A stretch of DNA of 41,688 nt from Actinopolyspora xinjiangensis. GTDB lineage: Bacteria; Actinomycetota; Actinomycetes; Mycobacteriales; Pseudonocardiaceae. Numbering within the stretch: the first letter of the stretch is position 1; the number at the start of each line of letters is the position of its first letter. Location of the stretch: contig NZ_FNJR01000022.1 in assembly GCF_900104475.1 (NCBI RefSeq), positions 1-41,688 of the forward strand. The letters are read 5' to 3'. The position numbers and the translations under genes were made by a program. Under the pieces are notes generated by a model, which saw only the letters and a program-made list of their open reading frames with translations, was not told the origin of the DNA and did no database searches. This document shows, one piece after another, positions 26,246 to 34,752 of this stretch.

Positions 26246-27646
26246 TCAAGCGGCGTCCAGGTGTGCAGTCCGAAGTATCTTGATTTGATAAGTCACGCGG
26301 ACGAAGTTGAACAGCGCGACCGGCGCCGCGCCCAGAGCCATCCCCACCCACAGCCCGTAGAAACCCATTCCGGCTGGTCCGGACAACAATAGGCCTGTTC
26401 CCAAACCAACTCCCCAAAAACTGATCATTACCACGATCATCGGCACGAGCGTATCGAGCAGCCCGACGAGGTATCCGCCCAAAACTGTACCCAACGTGTC
26501 CAGCAGAAAATAGGTGAGCACCAATGGTAGAAGTGCGCGCAGTGTGGATTCGGCCGAATGGTCATCGAGAGCAAACAACACGTCGACGACGAAATCGAAC
26601 GCTATCGTGGTCACGGCGGCGAGTACGACGGCGTAGCTGCCGCTCACCAGCAGCAGAGCCGAGCGTAGCGCATGCAGCGCTCTGGGGTTGCCGTCGACAC
26701 GTGCCCAAGCGGCCATGGTCGTCGCCGCGCTGGAGAATCCGAGGGCGATCACCGCGATCAGAGAGACCAGGCGTAATCCGAGCGCGTGTGCGGTGGTCGC
26801 GTCGGATCCGAAACGGGCCACGAAGAACGCCAACACCGGCAGGAAACCCTCGCCAAGTAGAATTCGTACACCGATGGGTGTGCCGTCGCGTACTACCTCC
26901 AGTATCAGCTTAGGGCGTGGCCGTAGCGACGCGTTGCCCAGGGCCAGGTTGCGAAAAGCCCGACCGCGGTGCATCAGGACGATGGCGGCCACGATGACCA
27001 GCATCCGCACAATCGTGCTTGACCACCCCGCCCCGACCACGCCGAACCCGGGGAACGGGCCGAGGCCGAAGATCGCCAGGTAGCCCACGACGAGATTTAC
27101 CGGGACTGCAGTAAGCATGATCCAGCCCAGTGCCTTGGGCTGGCCGACGGCCGACATGGTGCTGCGGGCATTGACGTAGAGCAGGAACAAGGGCAAGCCC
27201 AACGCCGCCCCGGAATTGTACTCCTGGGCGACCGATGCGAGCTCCTGACTCTGCCCCATCAGCGTCAAGATTCCGCCGGTGTTGAGCAGGATGACAGACC
27301 CGACGAGTCCGATTCCGACCGCGATCCACGACCCTTGGACGTACCAGTTACGGAGCTCGTCGCCAGCTCCTTCGCGGAAGCTGCCCGCCAGCTTTGGCGA
27401 GACCGCAGTCACGATGCCCAAGCCCAGTAGCATGACGATGCTGAACACGCTCAGCGCCAGAGTGGTACCCGCCATCTCCACCGCTCCGAGCCTGGTGACG
27501 AGCGCGGCGTCGGTGAACGAGATTGCCATCTGCGACACGAAGCCGATCGCTAGCGGGATACCGAGAGACAGGAGCTTACTGCTGGTCTTGCGCAGTGTGG
27601 TCATTTCGGCAGCGTCCGTCTGGCTTGTTTGCCGCGTGTCTGTCAT
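26246..27646 (-). CDS. MATE-family multidrug/product exporter
   Basis: A 466-residue membrane protein starting at ATG 27646, with GAGGA upstream. About twelve hydrophobic helices in two halves are visible, beginning LLSLGIPLAIGFVSQMAISF. MATE hallmarks include the N-terminal FTDAALVTRLGAVEMAGTTL and the matching second-half segment FVARFGSDATTAHALGLRLV. MATE proteins export organic compounds using H+ or Na+ gradients. Its place at the end of the biosynthetic run suggests product export or self-protection (inference). It starts 45 bases after the unknown 424-residue gene. Confidence 0.88.
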   Translation of the reverse strand: MTDTRQTSQTDAAEMTTLRKTSSKLLSLGIPLAIGFVSQMAISFTDAALVTRLGAVEMAGTTLALSVFSIVMLLGLGIVTAVSPKLAGSFREGAGDELRNWYVQGSWIAVGIGLVGSVILLNTGGILTLMGQSQELASVAQEYNSGAALGLPLFLLYVNARSTMSAVGQPKALGWIMLTAVPVNLVVGYLAIFGLGPFPGFGVVGAGWSSTIVRMLVIVAAIVLMHRGRAFRNLALGNASLRPRPKLILEVVRDGTPIGVRILLGEGFLPVLAFFVARFGSDATTAHALGLRLVSLIAVIALGFSSAATTMAAWARVDGNPRALHALRSALLLVSGSYAVVLAAVTTIAFDFVVDVLFALDDHSAESTLRALLPLVLTYFLLDTLGTVLGGYLVGLLDTLVPMIVVMISFWGVGLGTGLLLSGPAGMGFYGLWVGMALGAAPVALFNFVRVTYQIKILRTAHLDAA

Positions 27647-27691
27647 CGAGTCCTCATAATCTCCGCTGATCCTCCTGTTCGTACAGTGTCG

Positions 27692-28966
27692 TCAACCACA
27701 CAACTTGGCCCACAGTTCATCGCAGGTGAACGCGCTCAGATCATCGCTGAGATCGACGATCGATGTGTTGGGCAACCAAGCCGGGAGGCGTGCACCCGCA
27801 ACGTCCGCACCGACCAGATTGCGGCTGATCAGGTTGTGTCCCCATGCGACGAGTGAAGCCCGTCTCAGTTCCTGCTGCAGTGCCTGTTCGTCTGCTTTGT
27901 TCTCGTCGAGCACGGTAGCCACGGCTGAAGTGAAGACCTCATGGTAAACCGCCTGATACGCGCCACCGACCGTGCGGATCAGCGGTAGGATCGATGACAG
28001 GCAGAAAACCAGAAATAGGTTCGGCACCAGCACTCTGGCCCGCAGCGCAGCGGCGATGGATTCCACGTCGAACGGTACTGTCGTTGCGTGTCTTGGTGAG
28101 CGTAGCGCCCCGTCGTCGATGTGCAGCGGGCGGATCTTGCCGGCGGCGTTGAGCCAGAAAAGCTCCGTGGAGTTGGGTACGAACCGACGCACTGACGACA
28201 TGGGCTGGGCGTGCAGCAGCCGCACCGCGCGTAGAATCCGCCCGTCAGCGAACAGCCGCGCCAGCAAGGAGTCCGATTCCAGGGAGTCGGCCAGTAGGTC
28301 GGCGAAAAACCAATCATCCAGCACTGCTGTCGACACACCGTTAGCTTCGCTAAAGCGGTCGAATACCTGCTGGTTGAACATGGAAATGTGCTCGCGCACC
28401 GTTTGTCTGCCCGCTAACATGTCCAGGTCGATTCCCAGACCTGTGAGTTCGGAGAGCGCGCCGACGCGCTCGACCAATTCGTCGGCCAACTTGACCGGCT
28501 CATCATAGAGCAGCACGCTGCGCTTGGCCATCGTCCGCCTCGGTACGGCGAAAGCCCTGGTCGGTTCCCCGTCGACGCGTAGCCACGCCGGGCCACGGCG
28601 TACCTGCTCCTCCAGTGTGATGGTGGCACAGTTATAAAAGACGTTCTGTCGTTGCCCGGCCGCCGCACAGCCCAACACCGAAAAGGCCAGGCTGGAGAAG
28701 TAGTCGTCATCGAGGGCGAAGCGGTAGTGCGGCCCCGTTTGTATGACTGATAGCGCCGCGGTCTGGTCGACACCTGGCTCCTGCCGCACTGCGGTTTCGA
28801 ACCGATCGCGAGCGTCGGCCGACAGTGGGTTTGCAGGCCGAGCATCCGGAGTGTAGACGCGGCGAGCGTAGTCGGCCAACGGCTCGCGGATGTCGCGCAG
28901 CAACGCCGACGAACTGGGGCAACGAGCGGTGATCTCATCGAGCACGACCTGGGTGTTGATGCGCAC
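27692..28966 (-). CDS. Conserved-looking protein of unknown function in the biosynthetic cluster
   Basis: A 424-residue protein starting at GTG 28966, with GGGGGTAGGA upstream and three bases after the FAD-oxidase stop. I do not recognise a named family. Notable blocks are IQTGPHYRFALDDDYFSSLA, NVFYNCATITLEEQVRRGPA followed by WLRVDG, and AFAVPRRTMAKRSVLLYDE. The GPH...D.D.F and RGPAWL blocks look like active-site motifs of an alpha/beta enzyme, but no cofactor signature is evident. Late segments are helical (FLVFCLSSILPLIRTVGGAY). It has no signal peptide. It probably performs a pathway-specific step (inference). Confidence 0.75.
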   Translation of the reverse strand: MRINTQVVLDEITARCPSSSALLRDIREPLADYARRVYTPDARPANPLSADARDRFETAVRQEPGVDQTAALSVIQTGPHYRFALDDDYFSSLAFSVLGCAAAGQRQNVFYNCATITLEEQVRRGPAWLRVDGEPTRAFAVPRRTMAKRSVLLYDEPVKLADELVERVGALSELTGLGIDLDMLAGRQTVREHISMFNQQVFDRFSEANGVSTAVLDDWFFADLLADSLESDSLLARLFADGRILRAVRLLHAQPMSSVRRFVPNSTELFWLNAAGKIRPLHIDDGALRSPRHATTVPFDVESIAAALRARVLVPNLFLVFCLSSILPLIRTVGGAYQAVYHEVFTSAVATVLDENKADEQALQQELRRASLVAWGHNLISRNLVGADVAGARLPAWLPNTSIVDLSDDLSAFTCDELWAKLCG

Positions 28967-28969
28967 GTC

Positions 28970-30325
28970 CTACCCCCGGTCCACTGTGGCGGAGTCACCG
29001 AGCGCTGCTCGGTGGCCTTTTGCGAACAGGCGGTCCGGGTCGTACGCGGCTTCCAGCGCGCGGAACGACGCCAATGTTTCTGGTGCGAAGCTGGACCGTA
29101 CCTGGTGCTCGGTGTCCTGGGAGTAGTTCGAATACGCACCGGCCCCACCGCCTATTCTCATCGACCATTTTCGGGCCCAGTGCATGTGCACGTCATCGTG
29201 GGCCGGATCCGGCCAGCGTGCGGAGAACAGTACGCCCATCCGCGAGTCGCGTAGGGGAAAAGCGGAGCCCTCCGCGTGTGCGCGCAGCGTTTCCACATTG
29301 TAGTACTCGACAAGAATGGAGCACCGGTTGTCCGGAGCGCCGCGTATGGCCTCAGCCAGCAGCTCTGGGTCAATGTCGAGACGGTCGAAGTGGACGGATT
29401 TCCAGTACCCGCGCATCGGCGGCTGGAATGATCGATCTAATATAGACTGCCACTGTGGATAGTGACGATCATACACATCAGACCAGTCGCCGCCGAGCAT
29501 CGTCCTGATCCGGTCGAGGTCGCGCTCGTCGTCGCTGTGGCAGCACACATCGACCGAGAGCCCTGGCGTGGATCCCCGAAAATCGAGCACCGGTGCGAGG
29601 GTGACTGTCTCCGGAGTATCTTCGGCAAGCAGCTTTTGCAGGGCTCCGAGCACGCGCGTCGCGTCGGACAGCGGGTAGCGCACTGATCCTGCCTTAATCC
29701 TGGGGAGCGGCACTGTGTGGAAGCACAGCTTCAGGACCACGCCGAACGCGCCGACTCCACCCCCGCGTAACGCCGTAAACAGATCGGCGTGCGCCTGCCT
29801 AGACACTTCGACGACCCTACCGTCCGCCAGCAGTACCTCTGCGGAATGCAGGTGGTCACAGGTCAGACCGTAGCCCGCTACCAGCCAGCCGATGCCACCA
29901 CCGAGTGTTAGTCCGGTGATGCCTGTGTCGCTGACCGTTCCCGTTGGTACGCAACGGCCGTGCGCGGCCAGTACGGTGTCCAGGTCTCCGAGCCGGGCGC
30001 CAGGGCGCACCTGCACCAGGCCGGACTCCGGATCGAACACGACGTTGCGGAACGGGGAAAAATCGAGGACCAGCCCGTCCTCGACTGTGGAGAACCCACC
30101 GATGTGGTGACCGCCGCTGCGCACCGCGATCGGGACCCCGAGACTCGTAGCCGTTTTCGTCGCCGAGTGTAGAACCGACGGGTCCAGGCTGCGCACAAGA
30201 GCGGCAGGGCGGATGTCGTGCATACGGTTGTAGATTAGCCTGGCCTGCTCGTACTCCGGGGTGGACGGCGAGACCAGGCACATCTCTGGCACAACTCGAC
30301 GTAGCGCGCTGACTAGATCACTCAT
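28970..30325 (-). CDS. FAD-linked oxidase (berberine-bridge-like, PCMH fold)
   Basis: A 451-residue flavoprotein starting at ATG 30325, overlapping the preceding stop as ATGA. The FAD-binding domain shows IAVRSGGHHIGGFST, with H73 the usual site of 8-alpha-histidyl FAD, then VQVRPGARLGDLDTVL and GITGLTLGGGIGWLVAGYGL. The second, 6-S-cysteinyl attachment site of bicovalent members appears to be absent (VPTGTVSDTG). The C-terminus carries the BBE-type ending (AYSNYSQD, then AYDPDRLFAKGH). Such enzymes oxidise alcohols, amines or C-C bonds using O2. The substrate here is unknown but is likely a pathway intermediate. Confidence 0.85.
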   Translation of the reverse strand: MSDLVSALRRVVPEMCLVSPSTPEYEQARLIYNRMHDIRPAALVRSLDPSVLHSATKTATSLGVPIAVRSGGHHIGGFSTVEDGLVLDFSPFRNVVFDPESGLVQVRPGARLGDLDTVLAAHGRCVPTGTVSDTGITGLTLGGGIGWLVAGYGLTCDHLHSAEVLLADGRVVEVSRQAHADLFTALRGGGVGAFGVVLKLCFHTVPLPRIKAGSVRYPLSDATRVLGALQKLLAEDTPETVTLAPVLDFRGSTPGLSVDVCCHSDDERDLDRIRTMLGGDWSDVYDRHYPQWQSILDRSFQPPMRGYWKSVHFDRLDIDPELLAEAIRGAPDNRCSILVEYYNVETLRAHAEGSAFPLRDSRMGVLFSARWPDPAHDDVHMHWARKWSMRIGGGAGAYSNYSQDTEHQVRSSFAPETLASFRALEAAYDPDRLFAKGHRAALGDSATVDRG

Positions 30326-31281
30326 CGCCGTGCCTGCGCGGTCGACTGCTCTATGGTCATGATGAGATTGTCGACAGCCATGTCCTCCATCCGGCTCCAG
30401 GCGTTCTCCGAGGACGCGGCTATGTGGCTGGTGGCGAACACCGTGTCGAGCGCCAGCAGGCCGTGTTCGTCCTCGGCAGGCACGGGCAGCGGCTCTGTGT
30501 AATAGCCGTCCATCGTCGCCCCGGACAGCGCGCCGGACTCCAGTGCCATGCGCAAAGCCGCCGGGTCAACGACTTTAGGGTCAGCGGTGCTTACTAGGAA
30601 GTCCGGTCCGGACTCACCGAGCTGTGCCTCGCCTACGAGGCCGGTCGTCTCCGGGGTGAGTGAGGCACAGACGAACACCGTGGTGCACCGTGTGAACAAC
30701 TCGTCGAGATCGACCGCTGTGACACCCAGCTCGGCCTCGACGTCAGGTTTACGGGTGCGCGAATGGTAGAGGACCTCGCAGGAGAACCCGCCCGTCAGAA
30801 GGCGCGCTAATGCGGTACCGGTCGCGCCGAGGCCCAGTACACCGACAGTTGAGCCGGTTAGCTCAGTTGACGCGCGCGAGGTCTTTCCCCGGCCCTGTAG
30901 GTCAGCGAAGATGCGTCGCTGCAATCCCAGTGCTAGGCCGACGGCGAACTCCGCCACCGAGGCGCTGTTGACCCCGGGAGTGGTCAGCACCTGCACCGAG
31001 CGCTCCCGCGCGGCGTCGAGGTCGACGAACGAACCTGCGCCCGTACCGAGGAACGACACCGCCTTGAGTGACGGCGCGGCGTCCAGAACTTCGGCCGAGA
31101 GCCGTTCGTCGCCGCCGTGCAGGTAGAAGTCGGCGCCGGAGACCCGGCGACGCAGCTCGTCGTCTGGCGGAACTGATTCCAAATGATCGATCTCGATCTC
31201 GTTGTGTTTACAGTAGTCGATCAGCTGTGTAGGCATTGATCCGCCGGACACGATCAACTTCCATGTCTTTGTTGTTGTCAT
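30322..31281 (-). CDS. D-2-hydroxyacid dehydrogenase-like protein with altered active site
   Basis: A 319-residue protein whose ATG at 31281 overlaps the aminotransferase stop. It has the D-isomer-specific 2-hydroxyacid dehydrogenase layout: a split catalytic domain around an NAD-binding Rossmann domain (GVLGLGATG at 147-155). The catalytic Glu (E263, in GYYTEPLP) and His (H286, in ATSHIAAS) are present. The conserved Arg of the N-x-A-R-G-x-x-V-D block is replaced: the block reads STADPKVVD, with Asp at 234. Arg binds the substrate carboxylate, so the protein may use a different substrate or have another role. In this pathway it could interconvert a 2-oxo and a 2-hydroxy acid (inference). Confidence 0.8.
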   Translation of the reverse strand: MTTTKTWKLIVSGGSMPTQLIDYCKHNEIEIDHLESVPPDDELRRRVSGADFYLHGGDERLSAEVLDAAPSLKAVSFLGTGAGSFVDLDAARERSVQVLTTPGVNSASVAEFAVGLALGLQRRIFADLQGRGKTSRASTELTGSTVGVLGLGATGTALARLLTGGFSCEVLYHSRTRKPDVEAELGVTAVDLDELFTRCTTVFVCASLTPETTGLVGEAQLGESGPDFLVSTADPKVVDPAALRMALESGALSGATMDGYYTEPLPVPAEDEHGLLALDTVFATSHIAASSENAWSRMEDMAVDNLIMTIEQSTAQARR

Positions 31282-32450
31282 CGGTGCGTCACCTCCGCAA
31301 AATAGTTGGCCAGGATCTCCAGGCCACGCTCGAATTCGGGTTCTGGCTTCATAAGGCTCATCCGAATGTTACTGACCCCCGCTTCTTCGTCAGCGCGATT
31401 CCAGAAGAACCCACGCCCTGGCAAAACCCCCACCCCACGCTCGTGTAACTCGGCCGTGACGGTCTTGTCGGATTGTCCGATATTCGAAGTGGAAATCCAC
31501 TCAACGCTGATCCGGCTGTCGCGTGCTGTCGGGTCGATTACTTCTTCCCCTAACATTTCACGGGCCCTCGATCGTCGCTGCGCGACGAGCGAGTGCACCG
31601 ACTGGTCCAGTCCCTCACGGCGGGCGTTGTCGAAAAAATCACCCAACACGGCGAGCGTGAACTTCGAAACGCATAGATAGATCTCATTGTAGATCTCGTG
31701 TAGCGCGGCGCGATTATCAGGTGAGCATGTGAACAGGCTTGCCTTCATGTCCTGTGTAGGAAACACCTTGCCGGTGTCCTCGAAGAGGATGAACGAAACG
31801 CCGCTTTCGTGGAGGATCTGGTAATCATCCCAGTTTTGAGGGTAGAATAATCGGAAGCTGGTGTCGATCACAAGCATGACGTCGTGGCGCAGACAGGCGT
31901 GCACGATTTCCTCGAATCGTTCCTTGCTGAGGTTGGTCCCTGTGGGGTTATTGGGGTTCACCAGGAACAGGACGTCGGTCTCGGCCAGTTTCGGGGCCAG
32001 TGGCAGCGCGCCCGCCACCTCAGGCTCAGTCACCGGATACAGATCGACGCCACGGCGCCGTAGGATAAGGGCCAGGTTATCAAAGGTGGGATGAGTGAGC
32101 AGGACCCGGCTATGACGCAGCTTCAGATAGGCGGCGACCAGGTCGATCGAGTTCGACGCAGTCGGTAGAATTAGGTGAGTAGAGGCATCCGGCAGATATG
32201 CCGATCCGATCAGATCTGCGTAACGATCCACGTAGATTTGCGTGGACTCCGGAATGGACTGAGCCTCTGAGTATGCCCACAGGTCGCTCATTCGCTCTAC
32301 GATCTCTGCCTGGCTGTGGCTCAGGCCTTGATAGGCGTGGCCGTCGGCAAGGTTAGCTTCGACGCTGAAACCGATTTGTTCGTAGTCCGTCAGCGTCTTG
32401 CGCTGCGCGGGGTCGGCGGTGCGCGCCACGGTCATCCGTACTGTGTTCAT
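31278..32450 (-). CDS. PLP-dependent aminotransferase, class I/II
   Basis: A 390-residue fold-type-I PLP enzyme starting at ATG 32450, overlapping the SHMT-like stop by four bases. Motifs are VNPNNPTGTNLS (165 on), VIDTSFRLFYP with D196 that contacts the pyridine nitrogen, and the Schiff-base lysine K228 in FEDTGKVFP. The C-terminal Arg that holds the substrate carboxylate is in VSNIRMSLMK. The lysine context (DTGK instead of S-K) and Lys in place of the usual GLR Arg mark it as a divergent member. Transamination of a pathway 2-oxo acid is the likely role; a cyclising or elimination reaction cannot be excluded. Confidence 0.85.
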   Translation of the reverse strand: MNTVRMTVARTADPAQRKTLTDYEQIGFSVEANLADGHAYQGLSHSQAEIVERMSDLWAYSEAQSIPESTQIYVDRYADLIGSAYLPDASTHLILPTASNSIDLVAAYLKLRHSRVLLTHPTFDNLALILRRRGVDLYPVTEPEVAGALPLAPKLAETDVLFLVNPNNPTGTNLSKERFEEIVHACLRHDVMLVIDTSFRLFYPQNWDDYQILHESGVSFILFEDTGKVFPTQDMKASLFTCSPDNRAALHEIYNEIYLCVSKFTLAVLGDFFDNARREGLDQSVHSLVAQRRSRAREMLGEEVIDPTARDSRISVEWISTSNIGQSDKTVTAELHERGVGVLPGRGFFWNRADEEAGVSNIRMSLMKPEPEFERGLEILANYFAEVTHR

Positions 32451-33787
32451 GATTCGGTGCTTTCTCGATTCTTTGTCCCCACATGGTTTATCTCGCCTGA
32501 ATCAGGCGACAGTGCTTGTGAGAGTGACCAGTCGAGTTGGCTGGTGCGACGCACGTCGAGTGGCCGCTCACGGCTTATGAGGTCATGCACCGCCCGAGCG
32601 CACTTTTCGGGATCCGTGCCGCGCAAAACGGCCGTGATGACGTCTGCGAGAGGCTCGGTGTCCTGCTCGTCGTAACCGCAGGACGCCAACCAGGCGGTGC
32701 CAATGCGCAGTCCGCCCGCGTCCTTAAGCCGATCGGTGTCATTAGTCGGCAGCGATTGGCGGTTGCTGAGCACGCCGACACTCTCAAGTGCTACCTCGGC
32801 GGCGTGACCGTCGAGGCCGAAGGCTCGCTTGGTGTCCAGCAGCAGATAGTGCTTGTCGCCGCCGCCAATGACCGAGTCGGGGTCGATGGCGCGGAATTGC
32901 TCGGCCAGGTGACGCGACAGTGCTAAGCAGCGGCTGGTGTACTCGGTAAAGGCGGCGGTCTGGCTCTCCAAGAGGGCTGCGGCTGCGTCGGTGACCCGAC
33001 GCAATGGGAAGCTGGACTGGGTGCCCGGATGCACAGCGGAATCCATCCGCTCGGCGAGTTCTGCCCGGCACAACACGGCCGCGCCATGAGGGCCGCGCAG
33101 CGTCTTGTCCAGCGACATAGTCACGACGTCGGCCATCCCCAGGTCGCAGTCGAACGCTCCGCCCGCGATTAGTCCAGCCTCGTGTGACAGATCCAGCATC
33201 AGTGCTGCGCCGACTTCATCGCAGACTGCCCGCAGTCGGGCGATGTCGTAACGCCACGGGTAGGACGACGAGCCACAGATAACCAGTTTTGGCTGGAAGC
33301 GCAGCGCATGCTCACGTAGCGCGTCGTAGTCTATGCCCCCGAACTGGTCGACGCCGTAGAACTCGAATTCGTAGGCGCGACCGGAGAAATTGGTCCGCAT
33401 GCCGTGGGTCAGGTGTCCACCGGCGCGGAACCGCAAGGCCAGCACGCGGTCACCTGGCCGCAGCAATGCGTGGTAGACGGCCTGGTTGGCCTGGCTGCAC
33501 GAGTGCGACTGCAGGATGGCGTGGTCGACGCCGAAAACCTTGCAGGCGATTTCACCTGCCAGCAGCTCGAGTTCGTCGTGGATCCCGGCGCCAGCGAACG
33601 GACGCTTGCGCACGATGCCCTCCTGGACCATGTCACCGAGGTAGGGCAGGTTATTCGCGCGCCAGCCCGGCACGATGTTGTCACTGGCGATCAAGTTGAC
33701 CACTGAGCGCTCGTAGGTCTGCTGTCGCGCGCCGCTGGCGAACAGTTCGTCACGCAGCAGCGGCCACGGCGAGTTCCGATCCGGCAT
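32447..33787 (-). CDS. Serine hydroxymethyltransferase-like PLP enzyme
   Basis: A 446-residue protein. The start is ATG 33787, two bases after the epimerase stop; a longer frame to 34069 overlaps that gene and is rejected. SHMT features are NLIASDN (31-37), LQSHSCSQANQAVYHALLRP, GGHLTHG with NFSG, LDLSHEAGLIAGG, the PLP lysine K228 in SLDKTLRGPHG, and the carboxylate Arg in GLRIGTAW. Differences from folate-dependent SHMT are LDK instead of THK and RPFAGAG where the KRYYGG tyrosines should be. SHMT-like enzymes of natural-product pathways include L-threonine transaldolases and alpha-methylserine-type aldolases. Formation of a beta-hydroxy amino acid is therefore a plausible role, not proven. 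Confidence 0.83.
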   Translation of the reverse strand: MPDRNSPWPLLRDELFASGARQQTYERSVVNLIASDNIVPGWRANNLPYLGDMVQEGIVRKRPFAGAGIHDELELLAGEIACKVFGVDHAILQSHSCSQANQAVYHALLRPGDRVLALRFRAGGHLTHGMRTNFSGRAYEFEFYGVDQFGGIDYDALREHALRFQPKLVICGSSSYPWRYDIARLRAVCDEVGAALMLDLSHEAGLIAGGAFDCDLGMADVVTMSLDKTLRGPHGAAVLCRAELAERMDSAVHPGTQSSFPLRRVTDAAAALLESQTAAFTEYTSRCLALSRHLAEQFRAIDPDSVIGGGDKHYLLLDTKRAFGLDGHAAEVALESVGVLSNRQSLPTNDTDRLKDAGGLRIGTAWLASCGYDEQDTEPLADVITAVLRGTDPEKCARAVHDLISRERPLDVRRTSQLDWSLSQALSPDSGEINHVGTKNRESTES

Positions 33788-33789
33788 GA

Positions 33790-34752
33790 TCACCCCCACA
33801 GGCGTACGTCGGGACGCGAGATCGCCCCGACGGTCCAGGTCATCGCGTTGTCCATGTCCTCGGCGAGCAGTGTCGGACCATCGAGGTCGATAAAACGGGC
33901 ACGTTGGGCCAGCCACCAGGCGGGGGCGGCGGACAGGGAGGTCCCCATCATGCAGCCGACCATCGTGCCCAACCCCATCCCACGGGCGACTGCCTCGGCA
34001 CCCACCGCCGCGGTGAGCCCGCCGATCTTGTCCAGTTTGATGTTCACCAGGTCGTAGCGGCCCGCGCAATCATGCAGATCCCGCGCGGTCTGGAAGCTTT
34101 CGTCAGCGCAGAGCAATACCTCGGACTTCACGTCGATCAACCCGTCATCGCAGCCGCGAGGCATCGGTTGTTCCAGCACGCTGACGCCATGCTCAACCAG
34201 GTGTGGGAGCCACTGTCGTAGTCCGTCCTCATCGAGGCTGCCGTTCGCGTCGACCAGCACTGTCGCCGTCGGGGCGACCCGGCGCAGTTCGGCAAGCACC
34301 GACGGGTCAGATGCGTCGTCAATTTTGATCTTCACTACCGGAAGGTCGACGGCCCCGGCCGCGTTCGCGCCGATGTCCAGGGTCATCGCCGAGACCACCG
34401 GACCGGTGGCGTCGATGCCGAATATCTCGCCAGCCGTCTGGCCGAGGGTTCGACACTCCAGGTCAACCAGCGCGCAATCAAGCGCATTGCGCGCTGGCCC
34501 AGGCGGGACGAGGTCCAGCAGCGCCACCCGGTCCGCACCCACTGCCAGCGCCGGACGCACTCGCTCGATCTCGGCAAGAACCCGATCCTTGGTCCAACCG
34601 AGTACCGAGTAGGGGTTGCACTCGCCGCGCCCTGTGTGTCCGTCCTCGGTAATGGACACGGTCACGGTCGTGACGTCGAAATGCTCCTCGCCCGCGATCC
34701 GGAATGGCTTCTTAAGCAGCCGATCTGCACTGCTGACTTCGACGGCCCTCAT
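33790..34752 (-). CDS. Dipeptide epimerase-like enolase-superfamily enzyme
   Basis: A 320-residue protein starting at ATG 34752 (ATGA overlap). It has the N-terminal capping domain and TIM barrel of the muconate-lactonising subgroup. Active-site residues are K141 and K143 (VVKIKID), the metal ligands D168 (LVDANGS), E194 (VLEQPM) and D217 (CADES), and the second acid/base lysine K242 in NIKLDKIGG. The ending (GCMMGTSLSAAPA, then FIDLDGPTLLAED) closely resembles L-Ala-D/L-Glu epimerase. Such enzymes invert the alpha carbon of the second residue of a dipeptide. With two ATP-grasp ligases in the same cluster, it suggests a peptide product containing a D-residue (inference). Confidence 0.87.
   Translation of the reverse strand: MRAVEVSSADRLLKKPFRIAGEEHFDVTTVTVSITEDGHTGRGECNPYSVLGWTKDRVLAEIERVRPALAVGADRVALLDLVPPGPARNALDCALVDLECRTLGQTAGEIFGIDATGPVVSAMTLDIGANAAGAVDLPVVKIKIDDASDPSVLAELRRVAPTATVLVDANGSLDEDGLRQWLPHLVEHGVSVLEQPMPRGCDDGLIDVKSEVLLCADESFQTARDLHDCAGRYDLVNIKLDKIGGLTAAVGAEAVARGMGLGTMVGCMMGTSLSAAPAWWLAQRARFIDLDGPTLLAEDMDNAMTWTVGAISRPDVRLWG

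Noticed and set aside
33788-34069. Upstream extension of the SHMT-like protein
   Set aside because: It overlaps the well-supported epimerase gene in another frame. ATG 33787, two bases after the epimerase stop, matches the SHMT N-terminus.
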